Shown piece by piece: positions 26,550-36,728 of a stretch of 64,000 nt of DNA. Position 1 is the first letter of the stretch; every line of letters begins with the position of its first letter. The stretch comes from Burkholderia plantarii. GTDB lineage: Bacteria; Pseudomonadota; Gammaproteobacteria; Burkholderiales; Burkholderiaceae. Below the pieces are notes generated by a model. It did no database searches and was not told the DNA's origin. It saw only the letters and a list, made by a program, of their open reading frames with translations. Made by a program: the position numbers and the translations under genes. The stretch is taken from the NCBI RefSeq assembly GCF_001411805.1, contig NZ_CP007213.1, positions 1,302,001 through 1,366,000 on the forward strand. Direction: 5' to 3'.

Positions 26550-26968
26550 CTCGGTCGGGGCACCGGCCGCAGCCTCGGTCTGGCCGTGCGGGGTTTTCCT
26601 GGCTGATTGCCGTCACCTCGCCGCCACCCGCCCGGCACGAGAACCCAGCCCGGGCCTTCCCGCCGCCACGAGCCGGGCACCCAGCCCCGGCCCGGACGTG
26701 CGACCACCCAATGCCCCGGCACCCACACGTATCGGCCGCCGCGCCAGTCCCGCTGGCCGTCGGCCCAGACATAGCGGCGTCCACGCGGCGGCGGCGGGCG
26801 GCGGTCATGACAACGCGGCGGCGCGCTCGCCTAACGGCGGTGCGGGCTGCCCGCTGGCGAGCGACGCGGCTCCGGCGGCGCGGGCTGCGCGTTCGCGGCG
26901 AACGGCAGGCCCCTGGCGCAGGCGGCGCCGGCCATGGCGACGGCTCGAAGGAAATCGCGACGATGCAT
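26550..26968 (-). pseudogene. Broken Tat-exported YXWGXW-repeat protein gene
   Basis: The frame opens with a twin-arginine-like signal, MHRRDFLRAVAMAGAACARG and an AANAQ cleavage region, then hits a TAG stop after 45 codons. Beyond the stop the same frame carries the expected mature part: RRYVWADGQRDW, GGRYVWVPGHWVV, GRGWVPGSWRREG and GWVLVPGGWRR, the tryptophan-rich YXWGXW repeats. A single nonsense change (for example CAG to TAG) would explain this. The frame then runs on without a stop after the last repeat, so the natural C-terminus may be altered too. The 5' boundary is certain; the 3' boundary is approximate. Confidence 0.65.
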
Positions 26969-27542
26969 CGACAGACTCCGGAAGGACCGGGTTCGCCGCC
27001 CGACAGGGCAAGCGTTGCCACGTTAGCGCGGCGGTTACGCGAGAAGCATGACAGCCGTTGCAATGGACGTGACGTTTGATGGCGGTCCGTCTCGATGGAT
27101 GGCGCGTACGCGTGCGCGAAAACGTTTTCTCGCGGCGTCGGTACCGAAAATGCACCAGATTGGGGATAAAAAGGTATTTATTACCGTTTCGGCATTTCTT
27201 GCTGATCGCCTGATGTTGTTTCTTTGCAACCGTCAAGACGGTGACATGAAGGAATGCCAGCCGCGAGCGTGCCAAAAAAGCGCCGTCAAGCATCCAAAAA
27301 AACAAGTCAAAACAAAGGCTTAACGAAGGCTACCATTTTCATTATTTCTGGTTTCGGAAAAAGTTATTTCTTTATTCGCGCGTGGCGACCCTAGGGTCCA
27401 CCCCTAAACTCACGATTCCCAGAACGGCCAACCATCCGGGCGCGCCACGAGAGAAGTGAGGTGGCGCTTCCGGGCGGTTGCAGACCGTTTATGAAACAAG
27501 GTCGCAAGGCCTGCCTCTTTTTAAATGAAGGGAGCTCCACGA
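26969..27542. other. AT-rich region upstream of the porin gene
   Basis: No gene seen. From about 27140 the DNA turns distinctly AT-rich with several A-runs (around 27275-27310), consistent with a strong, possibly bent-DNA promoter region for the highly expressed porin. The stretch just before the ATG carries an AAGGGAG ribosome site. I could not fix one -35/-10 pair with confidence. Confidence 0.5.
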
Positions 27543-28631
27543 ATGAAAAAGACTCTGATCGTTGCAGCCGCTGCAGCATCGTTCGCAACTGTCGCCCACG
27601 CGCAAAGCAGCGTCACGCTGTACGGCGTGCTCGACGCGGGCATCACGTACCAAAGCAACGTTGCCGGCAAGTCGCGCTGGTCGGAAGGCACGGGCATCGA
27701 CCAAAGCCTGTTCGGTCTGCGTGGTTCGGAAGACCTCGGTGGCGGCCTGAAGGCAATCTTCACGTTGGAAAGCGGCTTCAACCTCGGTAACGGCCGCTTC
27801 CAGAACAACGGCGGCATGTTCAACCGTCAAGCGTTCGTCGGCCTGTCGAGCCAGTACGGCACCGTCACGCTGGGTCGTCAGTACGATTCCGTGCAGGACT
27901 ATCTGGCTCCGCTGACGGCAACCGGCTCGTGGGGCGGCACGTACTTCGCCCACGTCGGTAACCTCGACAACCTGAGCACGAACGGCGGCTACGCCACGAA
28001 CAACTCGATCAAGTTCACGAGCGCGAACTACGCCGGCCTGCAATTCGGCGGCACGTATGCGTTCTCGAACAACACGAACTTCGGCAACAACCGCGCATAC
28101 AGCGGCGGCGTGTCGTACCAGTTCCAGGGCCTGAAGCTGGCGGGTGCCTACTCGCAGCTGAACAACCCGAACGCAGTCGGGGGCGGCGCAGTTGACGCGA
28201 ACAACCCGTTCGTGAACCAGGGCCGTGTCCGCACCTACGGTGCAGCCGCTGCCTACGCGTTCGGCCCGGCGGAAGCGGGTGTGGCCTGGACGCAAGCGCG
28301 TCTGGACGACACGACGGCTGGCAACAACCTGCGTATCGACAACTACGAAGTCAACGGCAAGTACAACCTGACGCCGGCTCTGGGTCTGGGCATCGCCTAC
28401 ACGTACTCGAACGGCCGCGTCGGCACCGACAACGCCCACTGGCACCAAGTCGGCCTGCAAGCCGACTACGCACTGTCGAAGCGCACCGACGTGTACGCCC
28501 AGGCTGTGTACCAGCGTGCAAGCGGCGCGAACGCGTCGATCTACAACGGCGACCTGATCTCGAGCAGCTCGAACCTGTCGTCGTCGCTGAACCAGACGGC
28601 AGCAACGGTTGGCCTGCGTCACCGCTTCTAA
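27543..28631 (+). CDS. Outer-membrane general porin (Burkholderia OpcP/Omp38 type)
   Basis: Porin of 362 residues. A Sec signal peptide MKKTLIVAAAAASFATVAHA ends in AHA, with the mature protein starting QSSVTLYGVLDAG, the hallmark of Betaproteobacterial trimeric porins. The rest is alternating beta-strand sequence with the internal segment FGLRGSEDLGGGLKAIF and a terminal aromatic strand ending GLRHRF, as required by the BAM machinery. The gene uses a narrow codon set (many AAC, GGC, ACG), as highly expressed genes do. It stands alone between an AT-rich promoter region and a strong terminator. It would carry diffusion of small hydrophilic solutes. Confidence 0.95.
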   Translation: MKKTLIVAAAAASFATVAHAQSSVTLYGVLDAGITYQSNVAGKSRWSEGTGIDQSLFGLRGSEDLGGGLKAIFTLESGFNLGNGRFQNNGGMFNRQAFVGLSSQYGTVTLGRQYDSVQDYLAPLTATGSWGGTYFAHVGNLDNLSTNGGYATNNSIKFTSANYAGLQFGGTYAFSNNTNFGNNRAYSGGVSYQFQGLKLAGAYSQLNNPNAVGGGAVDANNPFVNQGRVRTYGAAAAYAFGPAEAGVAWTQARLDDTTAGNNLRIDNYEVNGKYNLTPALGLGIAYTYSNGRVGTDNAHWHQVGLQADYALSKRTDVYAQAVYQRASGANASIYNGDLISSSSNLSSSLNQTAATVGLRHRF

Positions 28632-28661
28632 GCATGACGGCTGCCCCTTGGGGCAGTCAGC

Positions 28662-28688
28662 AAAAGGCGCCTTCGGGCGCCTTTTTTC
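28662..28688 (+). terminator. Porin gene terminator
   Basis: Arms AAAAGGCGCC and GGCGCCTTTT around a TTCG tetraloop, followed by further T residues; a textbook intrinsic terminator. Confidence 0.95.
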
Positions 28689-29123
28689 GTTTACGTCCCG
28701 TGTTTCGGTGTGGCGAGAGCCGATGGCCGGGAAGCCGGCGGCGCGGTTCCTCGCCGGTGCGTCCGAACGGCCCGGTGCGGGGATGGAGACGATGGCCGGC
28801 AGTATGAGGTGTCCTGCGTCACGGGCCGTGTCGGGTGGCGGCGGTACGCGTGGCTAGCCGTGGGAGGCGACGGCTCTCGGCAGCCGTCGCGCGTGCAACG
28901 GCAAGAGTGATCGGTCAGCCATTTGTCAGTATTGTTACTCGTATGAACAAACTGAACCGACACGGACCCGATTCAAGCCGGGATCGTTGCTATCCGTGCA
29001 ACGGTGTTTGTCCAAACTAAGGGTTTTCCCTGTGACAATCCGAGCCTAGACTTCAGTCATTCGCTTCAGACAGACATCGATGCCTGAGGTGGACAAAAAC
29101 CAAAACATCTCGGAGGTAACATC
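28689..29123. other. Intergenic region holding the DUF4148 gene promoter
   Basis: No gene seen between the porin terminator and the next CDS. A plausible promoter is TTTTCC (29024-29029), a 17-base spacer and TAGACT (29047-29052), leaving a leader of about 65 bases that ends in a CGGAGGT ribosome site. Confidence 0.4.
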
Positions 29124-29453
29124 ATGAAATCGCTCGTTTATGCTGCTGTCGTCGCTTCGGTCCTCGCCGCTCCGGTCGCTTCGTTCGCCCAGTCGAACCC
29201 GCAACCGCTGACGCGCGCGGACGTTCGCGCCGATCTGGTTCAACTCGAACAGCACGGCTACAACCCGGTGGCCAGCGACGCGGAATACCCGCACAACATC
29301 CAGGCCGCGGAAGCGCGCGTGCAGCAATCGCAGCAAACGCTCACGCACGCCGACACCAGCGGCTACGGCGTGCAGCCGGTGGCTGGCTCGCAATCGGGCC
29401 GTCGCGCGGCGACCGCGCCGAACCCGATCGACAGCGTCTATTTCGGCCACTAA
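29124..29453 (+). CDS. DUF4148 domain-containing secreted protein
   Basis: Protein of 109 residues, probably periplasmic. The signal peptide MKSLVYAAVVASVLAAPVAS ends with FAQ, and the mature part has the DUF4148 signature LTRADVRADLVQLEQHGYNP followed by YPHNIQAAEARV. This family is abundant and multicopy in Burkholderiales, and its function is not known. A very strong ribosome site (GGAGGT) suggests high expression. It stands alone. Confidence 0.9.
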   Translation: MKSLVYAAVVASVLAAPVASFAQSNPQPLTRADVRADLVQLEQHGYNPVASDAEYPHNIQAAEARVQQSQQTLTHADTSGYGVQPVAGSQSGRRAATAPNPIDSVYFGH

Positions 29454-29758
29454 GTCGATCAGCGAGCGGCAGGGCGCCGGCGGTTCGCGGAACCGCCAGG
29501 CAGCCCTGCAGCCAGCATGACGACGTGGCGAGGCGCCGCCTCGTCACGAATTCGACAGATCAGGTCTGAGGCCCGGGCGAGAACCGCCGGGCAGGCATCA
29601 CCTCACAGGACCTCCGTCGCCGCACAACGGCGGCTTTGCCCGGACGCGATGCGTTTGGGCATTTTTTGCGCCCGGTGCGGCGCACGACGGCGGCGCGGCA
29701 GCTTGCTCGCGCCGCCTGCGTGGCGAGGCTTGCTTCCGGCCGGCTCGGCGGGTTCAGC
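29454..29758. other. Intergenic region between convergent genes
   Basis: No gene recognised. A hairpin with arms GGCGGTTC and GAACCGCC (from about 29479) and a weaker stem before a T-run (about 29640-29668) could end transcription from the DUF4148 gene. Confidence 0.4.
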
Positions 29759-30223
29759 CTATTCGGCGCCGGAGTCGATCGGCGTGCCGTGGATGTAGTG
29801 TTCGAGCTGGTTGATCATGTACTGCTGATCGGCGATCACGCTCTTCACCAGGTCACCGATCGAGATCACGCCCAACAGCTTGCCACCGTCGAGCACAGGC
29901 AGGTGGCGCACGCGGTGCTCGGTCATCAGCGCCATGCACTGGTCGCTGGTCTGCGAGGGTTCGACGTAGCGCACCTTCACGGTCATGATTTCCTCGATGC
30001 GCGTCGCCTTCGACGAGCGCTCGAGCAGCACGACCTTGCGCGCGTAATCGCGCTCCGTGACGATGCCGACGATGTCGTTGCCTTCCGTCACGACGAGCGC
30101 GCCGACGCTCTTGATGGCCATCAGTTTCAGCGCGTCGTAGACGGAGTCATCCTTGCCGATCGTATACACCGTTCGGCCGGCCTCGGGCTTTGATTTGAGA
30201 ATATTCGCGACGGTTGTGCTCAT
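29759..30223 (-). CDS. CBS domain-pair protein
   Basis: Protein of 154 residues made almost entirely of two CBS motifs. The first is seen in DSVYDALKLMAIKSVGALVV and GIVTERDYARKVV; the second in QCMALMTEHRVRHLPVLDGG and GVISIGDLVK. Such stand-alone pairs usually bind adenine nucleotides and regulate partner proteins. The start MSTTVANILKSK has a CCGGAGA ribosome site; an open frame upstream runs into the divergent ribA promoter and is unlikely to be translated. Partner unknown. Confidence 0.9.
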   Translation of the reverse strand: MSTTVANILKSKPEAGRTVYTIGKDDSVYDALKLMAIKSVGALVVTEGNDIVGIVTERDYARKVVLLERSSKATRIEEIMTVKVRYVEPSQTSDQCMALMTEHRVRHLPVLDGGKLLGVISIGDLVKSVIADQQYMINQLEHYIHGTPIDSGAE

Positions 30224-30374
30224 ACGATCTCCGGAGACCGGGCGCCAGACAAGCCCGAAGGAACCAGTATAGAGACGTTCGCGCACCGCGGAAGCGGTGC
30301 AGAACGCATAACGTAGATTAGCGGTAAACTCCGCCTGCGCGCCACTCCGAACATTCCTTAACTCCGAATTCCCG

Positions 30375-31031
<657 letters not shown>

Positions 31032-31037
31032 TGGATG

Positions 31038-31061
31038 CAAGGGCCTCTTCGGAGGCCCTTG
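31038..31061 (+). terminator. ribA terminator hairpin
   Basis: Arms CAAGGGCCTC and GAGGCCCTTG around a TTCG loop, starting seven bases after the ribA stop codon. Only a weak T content follows. Confidence 0.8.
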
Positions 31062-31113
31062 TCGTATCGGCGGGACGAATGCGCATGACCCGGCGGGGTG
31101 GCATACCGGAGCC

Positions 31114-32667
31114 TCAGGCCGGCAGCGAAAACACGGAAATGGCCACGGCAAGCTGGTTGGTCTGCGTTTTCAGCACGTCGGCCGACGCGCTGGCCTCTTC
31201 GACCAGCGCCGCATTCTGCTGCGTCGTCTGATCCATGTTGGCCACGGCGATGTTCACCTGTTCGATGCCCGAGCTTTGTTCGATCGACGCCGTGCTGATC
31301 TCGCCCATGATGGCGGTGACGCGGCGCACCGCATGCACGATCTCCCGCATCGTGTCGCCCGCGCGGCCGACGTGCTGCGAGCCGCCCTCTATTTTCTGGG
31401 CCGATTCCTCGATCAGGTTCTTGATTTCTCGCGCGGCGGCCGCGCAGCGCTGCGCGAGGCTGCGGACCTCGCCCGCCACCACCGCGAAGCCCCGGCCGCC
31501 TTCACCGGCGCGGGCGGCTTCGACCGCCGCGTTCAGCGCGAGGATGTTGGTCTGGAACGCGATGCCCTCGATCACGCCGATGATGTCGCCGATCTGGTCC
31601 GACGACTGGGAAATGCCGCGCATCGTCTCGACCACCTGATTGACCACTTCACCGCCGCGCGCCGCCGTTTCCGACGCGTCGAGCGCCAGCTTGCTGGCCT
31701 GCTTCGCGTTGTCGGCGTTCTGCTTCACGGTCGCGGTGATCTGTTCCATGCTCGACGCCGTTTCGCCGAGCGCGGTGGCCTGCTGCTCGGTCCGGCGCGA
31801 CAGATCGGCGTTGCCGGCGGCAATCTCGTTGGATACCGAGGCAATCAGCGTGGCACCGCTGCGAATCTGCATGATGGAATGCGCCAGCCGTTGCTGCATG
31901 CGCTGCATGGCAGCAAGCAGGCTGGTTTGATCGCCTTTGTGCGTGATCACCGACACGTCGAGATCGCCGTCGGCGATGCGCGAGGCGATCTGCGCGGCAT
32001 AGGCCGGTTCACCCCCCAACTCGCGCAGGATGCTGCGGGCGACCGCGCCGACGATCAGCGTCACGCCGAAACACAGAATCAGCGTGGCGCCGACGAATCT
32101 CGCCAGGGTTGCATAAAACGCGGTGTCGATATCGTCGATGAACACACCGGTGATGATCGTCAAATCCCACGGCTTGAACAGGCGCACGAAATTGATTTTC
32201 GGCGCCATTTTGTTGGTTACCGGCTTCAGGAACTGCAGGTCAACGAAACCTTCCCCCTGTTTCTCGGCCAGATCCGCGCCGTCCTGAAACACGTGGCGGC
32301 CTTGCGGATCGGTGAAGCCGCTCATGTCCTTGCCCTCGAGTTCGGGCCGCAAGCCGTGCATGACCACTTTCGCGTGGGCATCCGTAATGACGAGATAGCC
32401 GCCGGAGCCGTTGTAGCGCATGGCGCGCAGATCCGCCATGGCATTGCGCCGTGCGTCGTCAGGCGACATCGTGCCCGCCGCCGCCAGGCCGTTATATCGA
32501 TCGAGGATGGTGTACGCGATGCTCACGACACTTTGGAGTTCCGTCTGGCGATCGGCGATCATGGTGTCGCGCGTCTTGAACGCGCCCCACAAGCCGATTG
32601 CCACGAGCCCGATGCACATCGCGGCAATCGCGAGCCAAAGGCGCGCCTTCAATCGAAAACGTTCCAT
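31114..32667 (-). CDS. Methyl-accepting chemotaxis protein with a single Cache domain
   Basis: Chemoreceptor of 517 residues. Membrane helix 1 is near residues 9-30, followed by a periplasmic sCache_2-type sensor (residues about 35-185; features [27 protein letters not shown] and [20 protein letters not shown]). Membrane helix 2 is near 190-212, then a HAMP linker and a long methyl-accepting coiled coil with the conserved tip ([18 protein letters not shown], then [17 protein letters not shown]). No C-terminal CheR/CheB-binding pentapeptide is visible. sCache_2 receptors commonly sense small organic acids; the ligand here is not known. No che genes are adjacent. Confidence 0.93.
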   Translation of the reverse strand: MERFRLKARLWLAIAAMCIGLVAIGLWGAFKTRDTMIADRQTELQSVVSIAYTILDRYNGLAAAGTMSPDDARRNAMADLRAMRYNGSGGYLVITDAHAKVVMHGLRPELEGKDMSGFTDPQGRHVFQDGADLAEKQGEGFVDLQFLKPVTNKMAPKINFVRLFKPWDLTIITGVFIDDIDTAFYATLARFVGATLILCFGVTLIVGAVARSILRELGGEPAYAAQIASRIADGDLDVSVITHKGDQTSLLAAMQRMQQRLAHSIMQIRSGATLIASVSNEIAAGNADLSRRTEQQATALGETASSMEQITATVKQNADNAKQASKLALDASETAARGGEVVNQVVETMRGISQSSDQIGDIIGVIEGIAFQTNILALNAAVEAARAGEGGRGFAVVAGEVRSLAQRCAAAAREIKNLIEESAQKIEGGSQHVGRAGDTMREIVHAVRRVTAIMGEISTASIEQSSGIEQVNIAVANMDQTTQQNAALVEEASASADVLKTQTNQLAVAISVFSLPA

Positions 32668-33293
32668 TACCCTGTCTCCTCCTCTTTATCGTTCGATAAG
32701 ACGTAACGTTGCTGCGGTGCGCACAGTCATTCGCTTGGTATTAACGGCATCGGTGGAAATAAATTGAATCGATTGTAAATCGTTTGACGGCGTGGAACGC
32801 GTTGTGTGACGCGGGGGCATCGGGAATGTTGCTGGATGGATGATTATATTATCTGGTTACTTAATAACGATCGTCATTTTGATTTTATGTCGCTGCGATC
32901 AAAATGATGGAGTTTCCTTCGGCGGCGCCTGCGAATTAATTAATGATTTTGAATAACGATTGGGATGTTTCGCGCCGCCGGCGCAGTCCGGATAAGAGGC
33001 GCTTGATCAGGATCGTGCGAGCGCCCATGCAAGCATGAAAATAACACCGTGTTTCTCGTGTCGAATCACCATCCGCGGGTTGCTCCACCCGTTGGACTTC
33101 CCGTTCAACGTGATCGAGAGGCAGGGAACGATGGCGGGTTCCGCTGTCGCGAGCATCGGCTTTGGCTGGTGATATCGGCCGGAAACGGATGAATGCGCGC
33201 ATCCGCTTTCCGCCGGTCCGGTCGAGCGCGCAACCGCTGCCGTCATGTGCCGGGGCGCGCGATCGTCAGACGCCTGTTTGCGCGGCGACCTCG
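32668..33293. other. AT-rich intergenic region with an inverted repeat
   Basis: No gene recognised. From about 32740 to 33000 the DNA is clearly AT-rich. It contains an inverted repeat TCATTTTGAT (32874-32883) and ATCAAAATGA (32898-32907) with a 14-base gap. The stretch lies upstream of the chemoreceptor and downstream of the AraC gene, both on the minus strand, so it should hold the receptor's promoter. Confidence 0.5.
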
Positions 33294-34217
33294 TTAACCC
33301 GACGGCTTGCCGTCGCCACGCGGCGTAGTCGCGAACGCGCGGCGATAGGCATGCGCGAACGCGCTTTGCGACGTATAGCCGACCGTGAGCGCGACTCGCG
33401 CGACGTTGTCCTCGCCGTTGGCGAGCATGGCGCGCGCCCGCGCAAGTCGCCAGGACCTGACGTAATCGAGCGGCGGCTTACCCACCGTCCGCGTGAAGAG
33501 AGACGCGAACGCCGACCGCGACATGCCGGCCGCCGCCGCAAGGCGCGCGACCGTCCAGGGCTCCGCGATGTCATTATGGATAAGGGCAAGGGCGCGACCC
33601 AGCCGCGGCTCGGCCAGCGCGTCGAGCCAGCCGGCAGGGACCGGGCCGACGGTGCGTGCGCGGATCGCCTCGATCATCAGAATTTCTGCAAGCCGGGTAG
33701 TCACCGTCTCCGATCCAATCGCATCGCGCGTGATTTCGGCATCGAGCGATTTGAGTACGGCGGCAACGCTTGCCGCCGCCCCGAGGGAGTGCGGGACGAC
33801 CGCAAACACCGGGAGCATATCGAGCAGGAATCCGGCATTGTCTCGCGCCAGCGTGATGCCTCCGCCCAGCATGACCGTGTCGTCGCCATGCAGGCGCAGC
33901 TCGTGCAACGCCATCCCTTCGTAGTACTGCATGCCATCGACGGGCGGCACGCCGGGGCGGCTGGAGACGGTATAGGACGTACGCCCGATCAGGCAGACAT
34001 CGCCGGCATCAAGAAACTCTCCAGTGCGGCCGGGAAGTTCGATCCAGCAGGCTCCCTTCAGGACGGCGACGAATTTCAGGCGCTCCCGCTCGGGAAACGC
34101 GAGCGCCCAGTCCCCCGCAGCTTCGAGCCGCGTCGGGCGCGTGGCCCGCGCGTCGAGCAGTGCAAGCACGTCGGAAAGCGGATCGCGCGAGGATTTGGAC
34201 GATTGCGACAAAATCAT
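33294..34217 (-). CDS. AraC family transcriptional regulator with cupin-type sensor
   Basis: Regulator of 307 residues. The N-terminal half is a cupin_6/AraC-binding domain (LKGACWIELPGRTGEFLDAG). The C-terminal half carries two helix-turn-helix units (WTVARLAAAAGMSRSAFASL and VALTVGYTSQSAFAHAYRRA). It belongs to the group usually found beside short-chain dehydrogenases, as here. The start MILSQSSKSSRD is chosen because the upstream frame crosses the shared promoter region. The intergenic 31-bp inverted repeat is its probable binding site, or that of another dimeric regulator. Confidence 0.9.
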   Translation of the reverse strand: MILSQSSKSSRDPLSDVLALLDARATRPTRLEAAGDWALAFPERERLKFVAVLKGACWIELPGRTGEFLDAGDVCLIGRTSYTVSSRPGVPPVDGMQYYEGMALHELRLHGDDTVMLGGGITLARDNAGFLLDMLPVFAVVPHSLGAAASVAAVLKSLDAEITRDAIGSETVTTRLAEILMIEAIRARTVGPVPAGWLDALAEPRLGRALALIHNDIAEPWTVARLAAAAGMSRSAFASLFTRTVGKPPLDYVRSWRLARARAMLANGEDNVARVALTVGYTSQSAFAHAYRRAFATTPRGDGKPSG

Positions 34218-34240
34218 GGTGGCGTGAGCATAGACCATCT

Positions 34241-34271
34241 TTTGATGTCGATGTTTAATTTCGACATCAAA
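34241..34271. promoter_or_regulatory. Operator between the araC-type gene and the SDR gene
   Basis: Perfect inverted repeat with 11-base arms, TTTGATGTCGA and TCGACATCAAA, separated by nine bases. It sits 23 bases from the regulator start and 10 bases from the SDR start, overlapping the SDR ribosome site, so occupancy could block SDR translation or late initiation. Confidence 0.75.
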
Positions 34272-34281
34272 GGAGAAGGAC

Positions 34282-35013
34282 ATGAACGACACGAAGGTTA
34301 TTGCGATCACCGGCGCGAGCAGCGGCATCGGGCGCGCCACCGCGCGCTTGCTGGCAAGGCACGGGCACGCGGTCGTGCTCGGCGCCCGGCGCGAGGCCGC
34401 ATTGGCGGATCTGGGCGCGGAGCTTGACGACGCCGGGGGACGGGCAAGCTACTGCGTGACCGACGTGACACGTCGCGCCGATCTCGAGGCATTGGTGGCT
34501 CACGCCGTTGCCCGCTTCGGGCGCCTTGACGTGATGGTGAACAACGCAGGCATCGGCCCGATCTCGCGCTTTGACGCGCTGCGCGTGGCCGATTGGGATG
34601 CCATGATCGACGTGAATCTGCGCGGCACGCTATACGGCATCGCGGCCGCGCTGCCCGTGTTCGCGAGGCAGGGCAGCGGCCACGTGATCAACGTGATATC
34701 GACAGCCGGGCTGAAGATTCTGCCGACCATGGGTGTGTATGCCGCGACCAAAAACGCCGTGCGCACCGCGACCGAGGCGCTACGACAGGAAGCCGGGCCC
34801 AACCTCCGTGTTACCGAGGTGTCTCCGGGCGCAATCGACACCGACTTCGGAGAGTCGATGACCGATCGCGAAGCGAAGGCCGCGGTCGAGCGTCGTTTGA
34901 AAGCGATCGCGATTTCGCCGGATGCGATCGCGCGCGGTATCCTTTTTGCCATCGAGCAGCCGCCTGAAGTGGATGTCGGCAGCATCGTCATCCGGCCGAC
35001 CGCGCAGGACTGA
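34282..35013 (+). CDS. Short-chain dehydrogenase/reductase
   Basis: Classical SDR of 243 residues, NAD(P)-dependent. Visible motifs are the cofactor loop TGASSGIG (residues 10-17), NNAGIG, the catalytic Ser in VISTAG, and YAATK with the active-site Tyr and Lys. An Arg pair after the second strand (GARRE) suggests NADP(H) preference. It resembles the YdfG/serine-dehydrogenase-like group, but the substrate cannot be assigned. It is divergent from, and probably controlled by, the neighbouring AraC regulator. Confidence 0.92.
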   Translation: MNDTKVIAITGASSGIGRATARLLARHGHAVVLGARREAALADLGAELDDAGGRASYCVTDVTRRADLEALVAHAVARFGRLDVMVNNAGIGPISRFDALRVADWDAMIDVNLRGTLYGIAAALPVFARQGSGHVINVISTAGLKILPTMGVYAATKNAVRTATEALRQEAGPNLRVTEVSPGAIDTDFGESMTDREAKAAVERRLKAIAISPDAIARGILFAIEQPPEVDVGSIVIRPTAQD

Positions 35014-35061
35014 AACCGGGGCGGGCCGGTTCGGGGAGCCGCCTCATCCCCCTCCGGCGGA

Positions 35062-35859
35062 TCAGGCAAACGGATAAGGTCCTTCAAACCGCCCCACATG
35101 GCTCAAGTGGCAGATCGAAGGCTTCCCGGGCGTCCAGTAATGAAGCAAGAACGCCGGCGGCTCGAGATACGAAGCCGGCTGCGCGTCGGGCAGCGTACGC
35201 AGCGCGATCTGCGTGACGGTACTGGGGCAGGTCACCACCGGCACGTTGCCCACGCGCGTCTGCATCGAGCGATGCACGTGTCCGGCCACCACGCGCTCGA
35301 CGTGCGAATGCGCCGCCAGCGTCGCCGTAAAACGATCGATATCACGCAACCCGTAAATGTCCAGATACGGAATCCCCGTGTCGAACGGCGGATGATGCAT
35401 GGCCACCATGGTCGGCCGGTCGCGGCAAGCCCGCAATTGCGCATCGAGCCAGTCGAGCGCGTGCGAATCCAGCCCGCCGTGATGCCATCCCGGCACCGAC
35501 GTATCGAGCGCGATGATCCGCACCGCGCCGACGTCGATGGCGTAATGCAGCGGCCCCTGCGGCGGCAGATACGCGTGATCGGCAAACGCGCGACGCAGGT
35601 TGTCGCGATGGTCGTGGTTGCCGGGCATGACGGCGAACGGGATCGCCAGCGGCGCGAGCAGGCGTCGCAACATGGCGTATTCCTCCGGCTTGCCCTCGTC
35701 GGTCAGATCACCCGTCACGAGCACGAGATCGGGGCGCGGCACCAGCGCGTTGAGGCTCGCGATCGCCCGTTCCAGCATGGCGTTCGAATCGACGGCGTCC
35801 TGATACAGCACGCCCTCGGGCCGGACATGAACATCGGAGATTTGCGCAATGATCGTCAT
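35062..35859 (-). CDS. CpdA-like metallophosphoesterase
   Basis: Calcineurin-type phosphoesterase of 265 residues with two-metal ligands in order: ISDVHVRPEG, VTGDLTDEGKPEEY, MPGNHDHRDNLR, MHHPPFDTG and AGHVHRSMQT. Closest known relatives hydrolyse 3',5'-cAMP or glycerophosphodiesters. It begins 37 bases after the HAD phosphatase gene, in the same direction, and may be the last gene of the long minus-strand operon. Equally, it could be an unrelated housekeeping enzyme that merely abuts it. Confidence 0.88.
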   Translation of the reverse strand: MTIIAQISDVHVRPEGVLYQDAVDSNAMLERAIASLNALVPRPDLVLVTGDLTDEGKPEEYAMLRRLLAPLAIPFAVMPGNHDHRDNLRRAFADHAYLPPQGPLHYAIDVGAVRIIALDTSVPGWHHGGLDSHALDWLDAQLRACRDRPTMVAMHHPPFDTGIPYLDIYGLRDIDRFTATLAAHSHVERVVAGHVHRSMQTRVGNVPVVTCPSTVTQIALRTLPDAQPASYLEPPAFLLHYWTPGKPSICHLSHVGRFEGPYPFA

Positions 35860-35896
35860 TTACGGGTTCCGTGACGGACAGGACAGGGAGGCGGGT

Positions 35897-36679
35897 TCAA
35901 ACGCGACGCGCGCCGGATCGATCGAGCCACGCGGGCAAATCGGCGATGCTGTCGAGCACGCTGTCGATCGACCCGGCATGCTGGTCGAGCCACTCGGGGC
36001 GATGCTTGCCGGTCCTCACGTGCAGCGCGTGGGCACCGATCGCGCGCGCGCCGGCCATGTCGGTGGCGATATCGTCGCCGATCACGACGGCGCGCTGCGC
36101 GCTGGCGCCGAGTTCGCGCAGCGCGGCCTCGAAGAACACGCGCGACGGCTTGCCGGTCACGACGGCCTGCGTCCCGGCGGCGGCCTCCAGCCCGACCACG
36201 AACGCGCCGCAGTCGAGCCGCTCGCCGTCCACGTCGAACCAGAACAGGTTCTTCTGCAGCGCGATCAGCGAGGCGCCGCCGCGCAGCATGCGGAACGCCC
36301 GGTTCAGCGTCGCGTAGTCGAACGCGTCGCCGATGTCGCCGATCACGACGAAGTCGGGCTGCACGTCGTCGATGGCGACCGCCTCGAACGCGGCCCGCGC
36401 GCTGTCGGGAACGATCAGGTGGCAGCGCTTGCCGGGCTGGGCCAGCAGATGGCCGACGCAGGCGGTGGTGGCGGTCAGGATCTCGCCGGCCTCGACCTCG
36501 ATGCCGGCCTCGCCCAGTTGCGCGGCAAGCTCGCGCGGCGTCTTCGCGGTGATGTTGGTGAGCAGGCGGATGCCGAGCCCGGCATCGCGCGCGGCCCGCA
36601 AGGCGGCGGCCGCGCCGGGCAGCGCCGCGCCGCGATGCAGCAGCGTGCCGTCGATGTCACAGAGAAGCGTATCAATCAT
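35897..36679 (-). CDS. HAD-IIA family phosphatase (NagD-like)
   Basis: Phosphatase of 260 residues. The nucleophile motif is LCDIDGTLL (residues 6-14), followed by LLTNITAKT (motif II), a large cap domain of the IIA type, TGKPS, and the acidic VIGDDIATDMAGA loop. NagD relatives dephosphorylate nucleotides such as UMP and sugar phosphates. It follows the alkaline-phosphatase-superfamily gene by 49 bases. In this setting it could remove a phosphate from a pathway intermediate or clean up nucleotide by-products. Confidence 0.85.
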   Translation of the reverse strand: MIDTLLCDIDGTLLHRGAALPGAAAALRAARDAGLGIRLLTNITAKTPRELAAQLGEAGIEVEAGEILTATTACVGHLLAQPGKRCHLIVPDSARAAFEAVAIDDVQPDFVVIGDIGDAFDYATLNRAFRMLRGGASLIALQKNLFWFDVDGERLDCGAFVVGLEAAAGTQAVVTGKPSRVFFEAALRELGASAQRAVVIGDDIATDMAGARAIGAHALHVRTGKHRPEWLDQHAGSIDSVLDSIADLPAWLDRSGARRV

Positions 36680-36728
36680 TGCCGGAATTCCTTCGTTGTC
36701 TGAGCTGCGTTTATCGAAGCGGCGTCTG

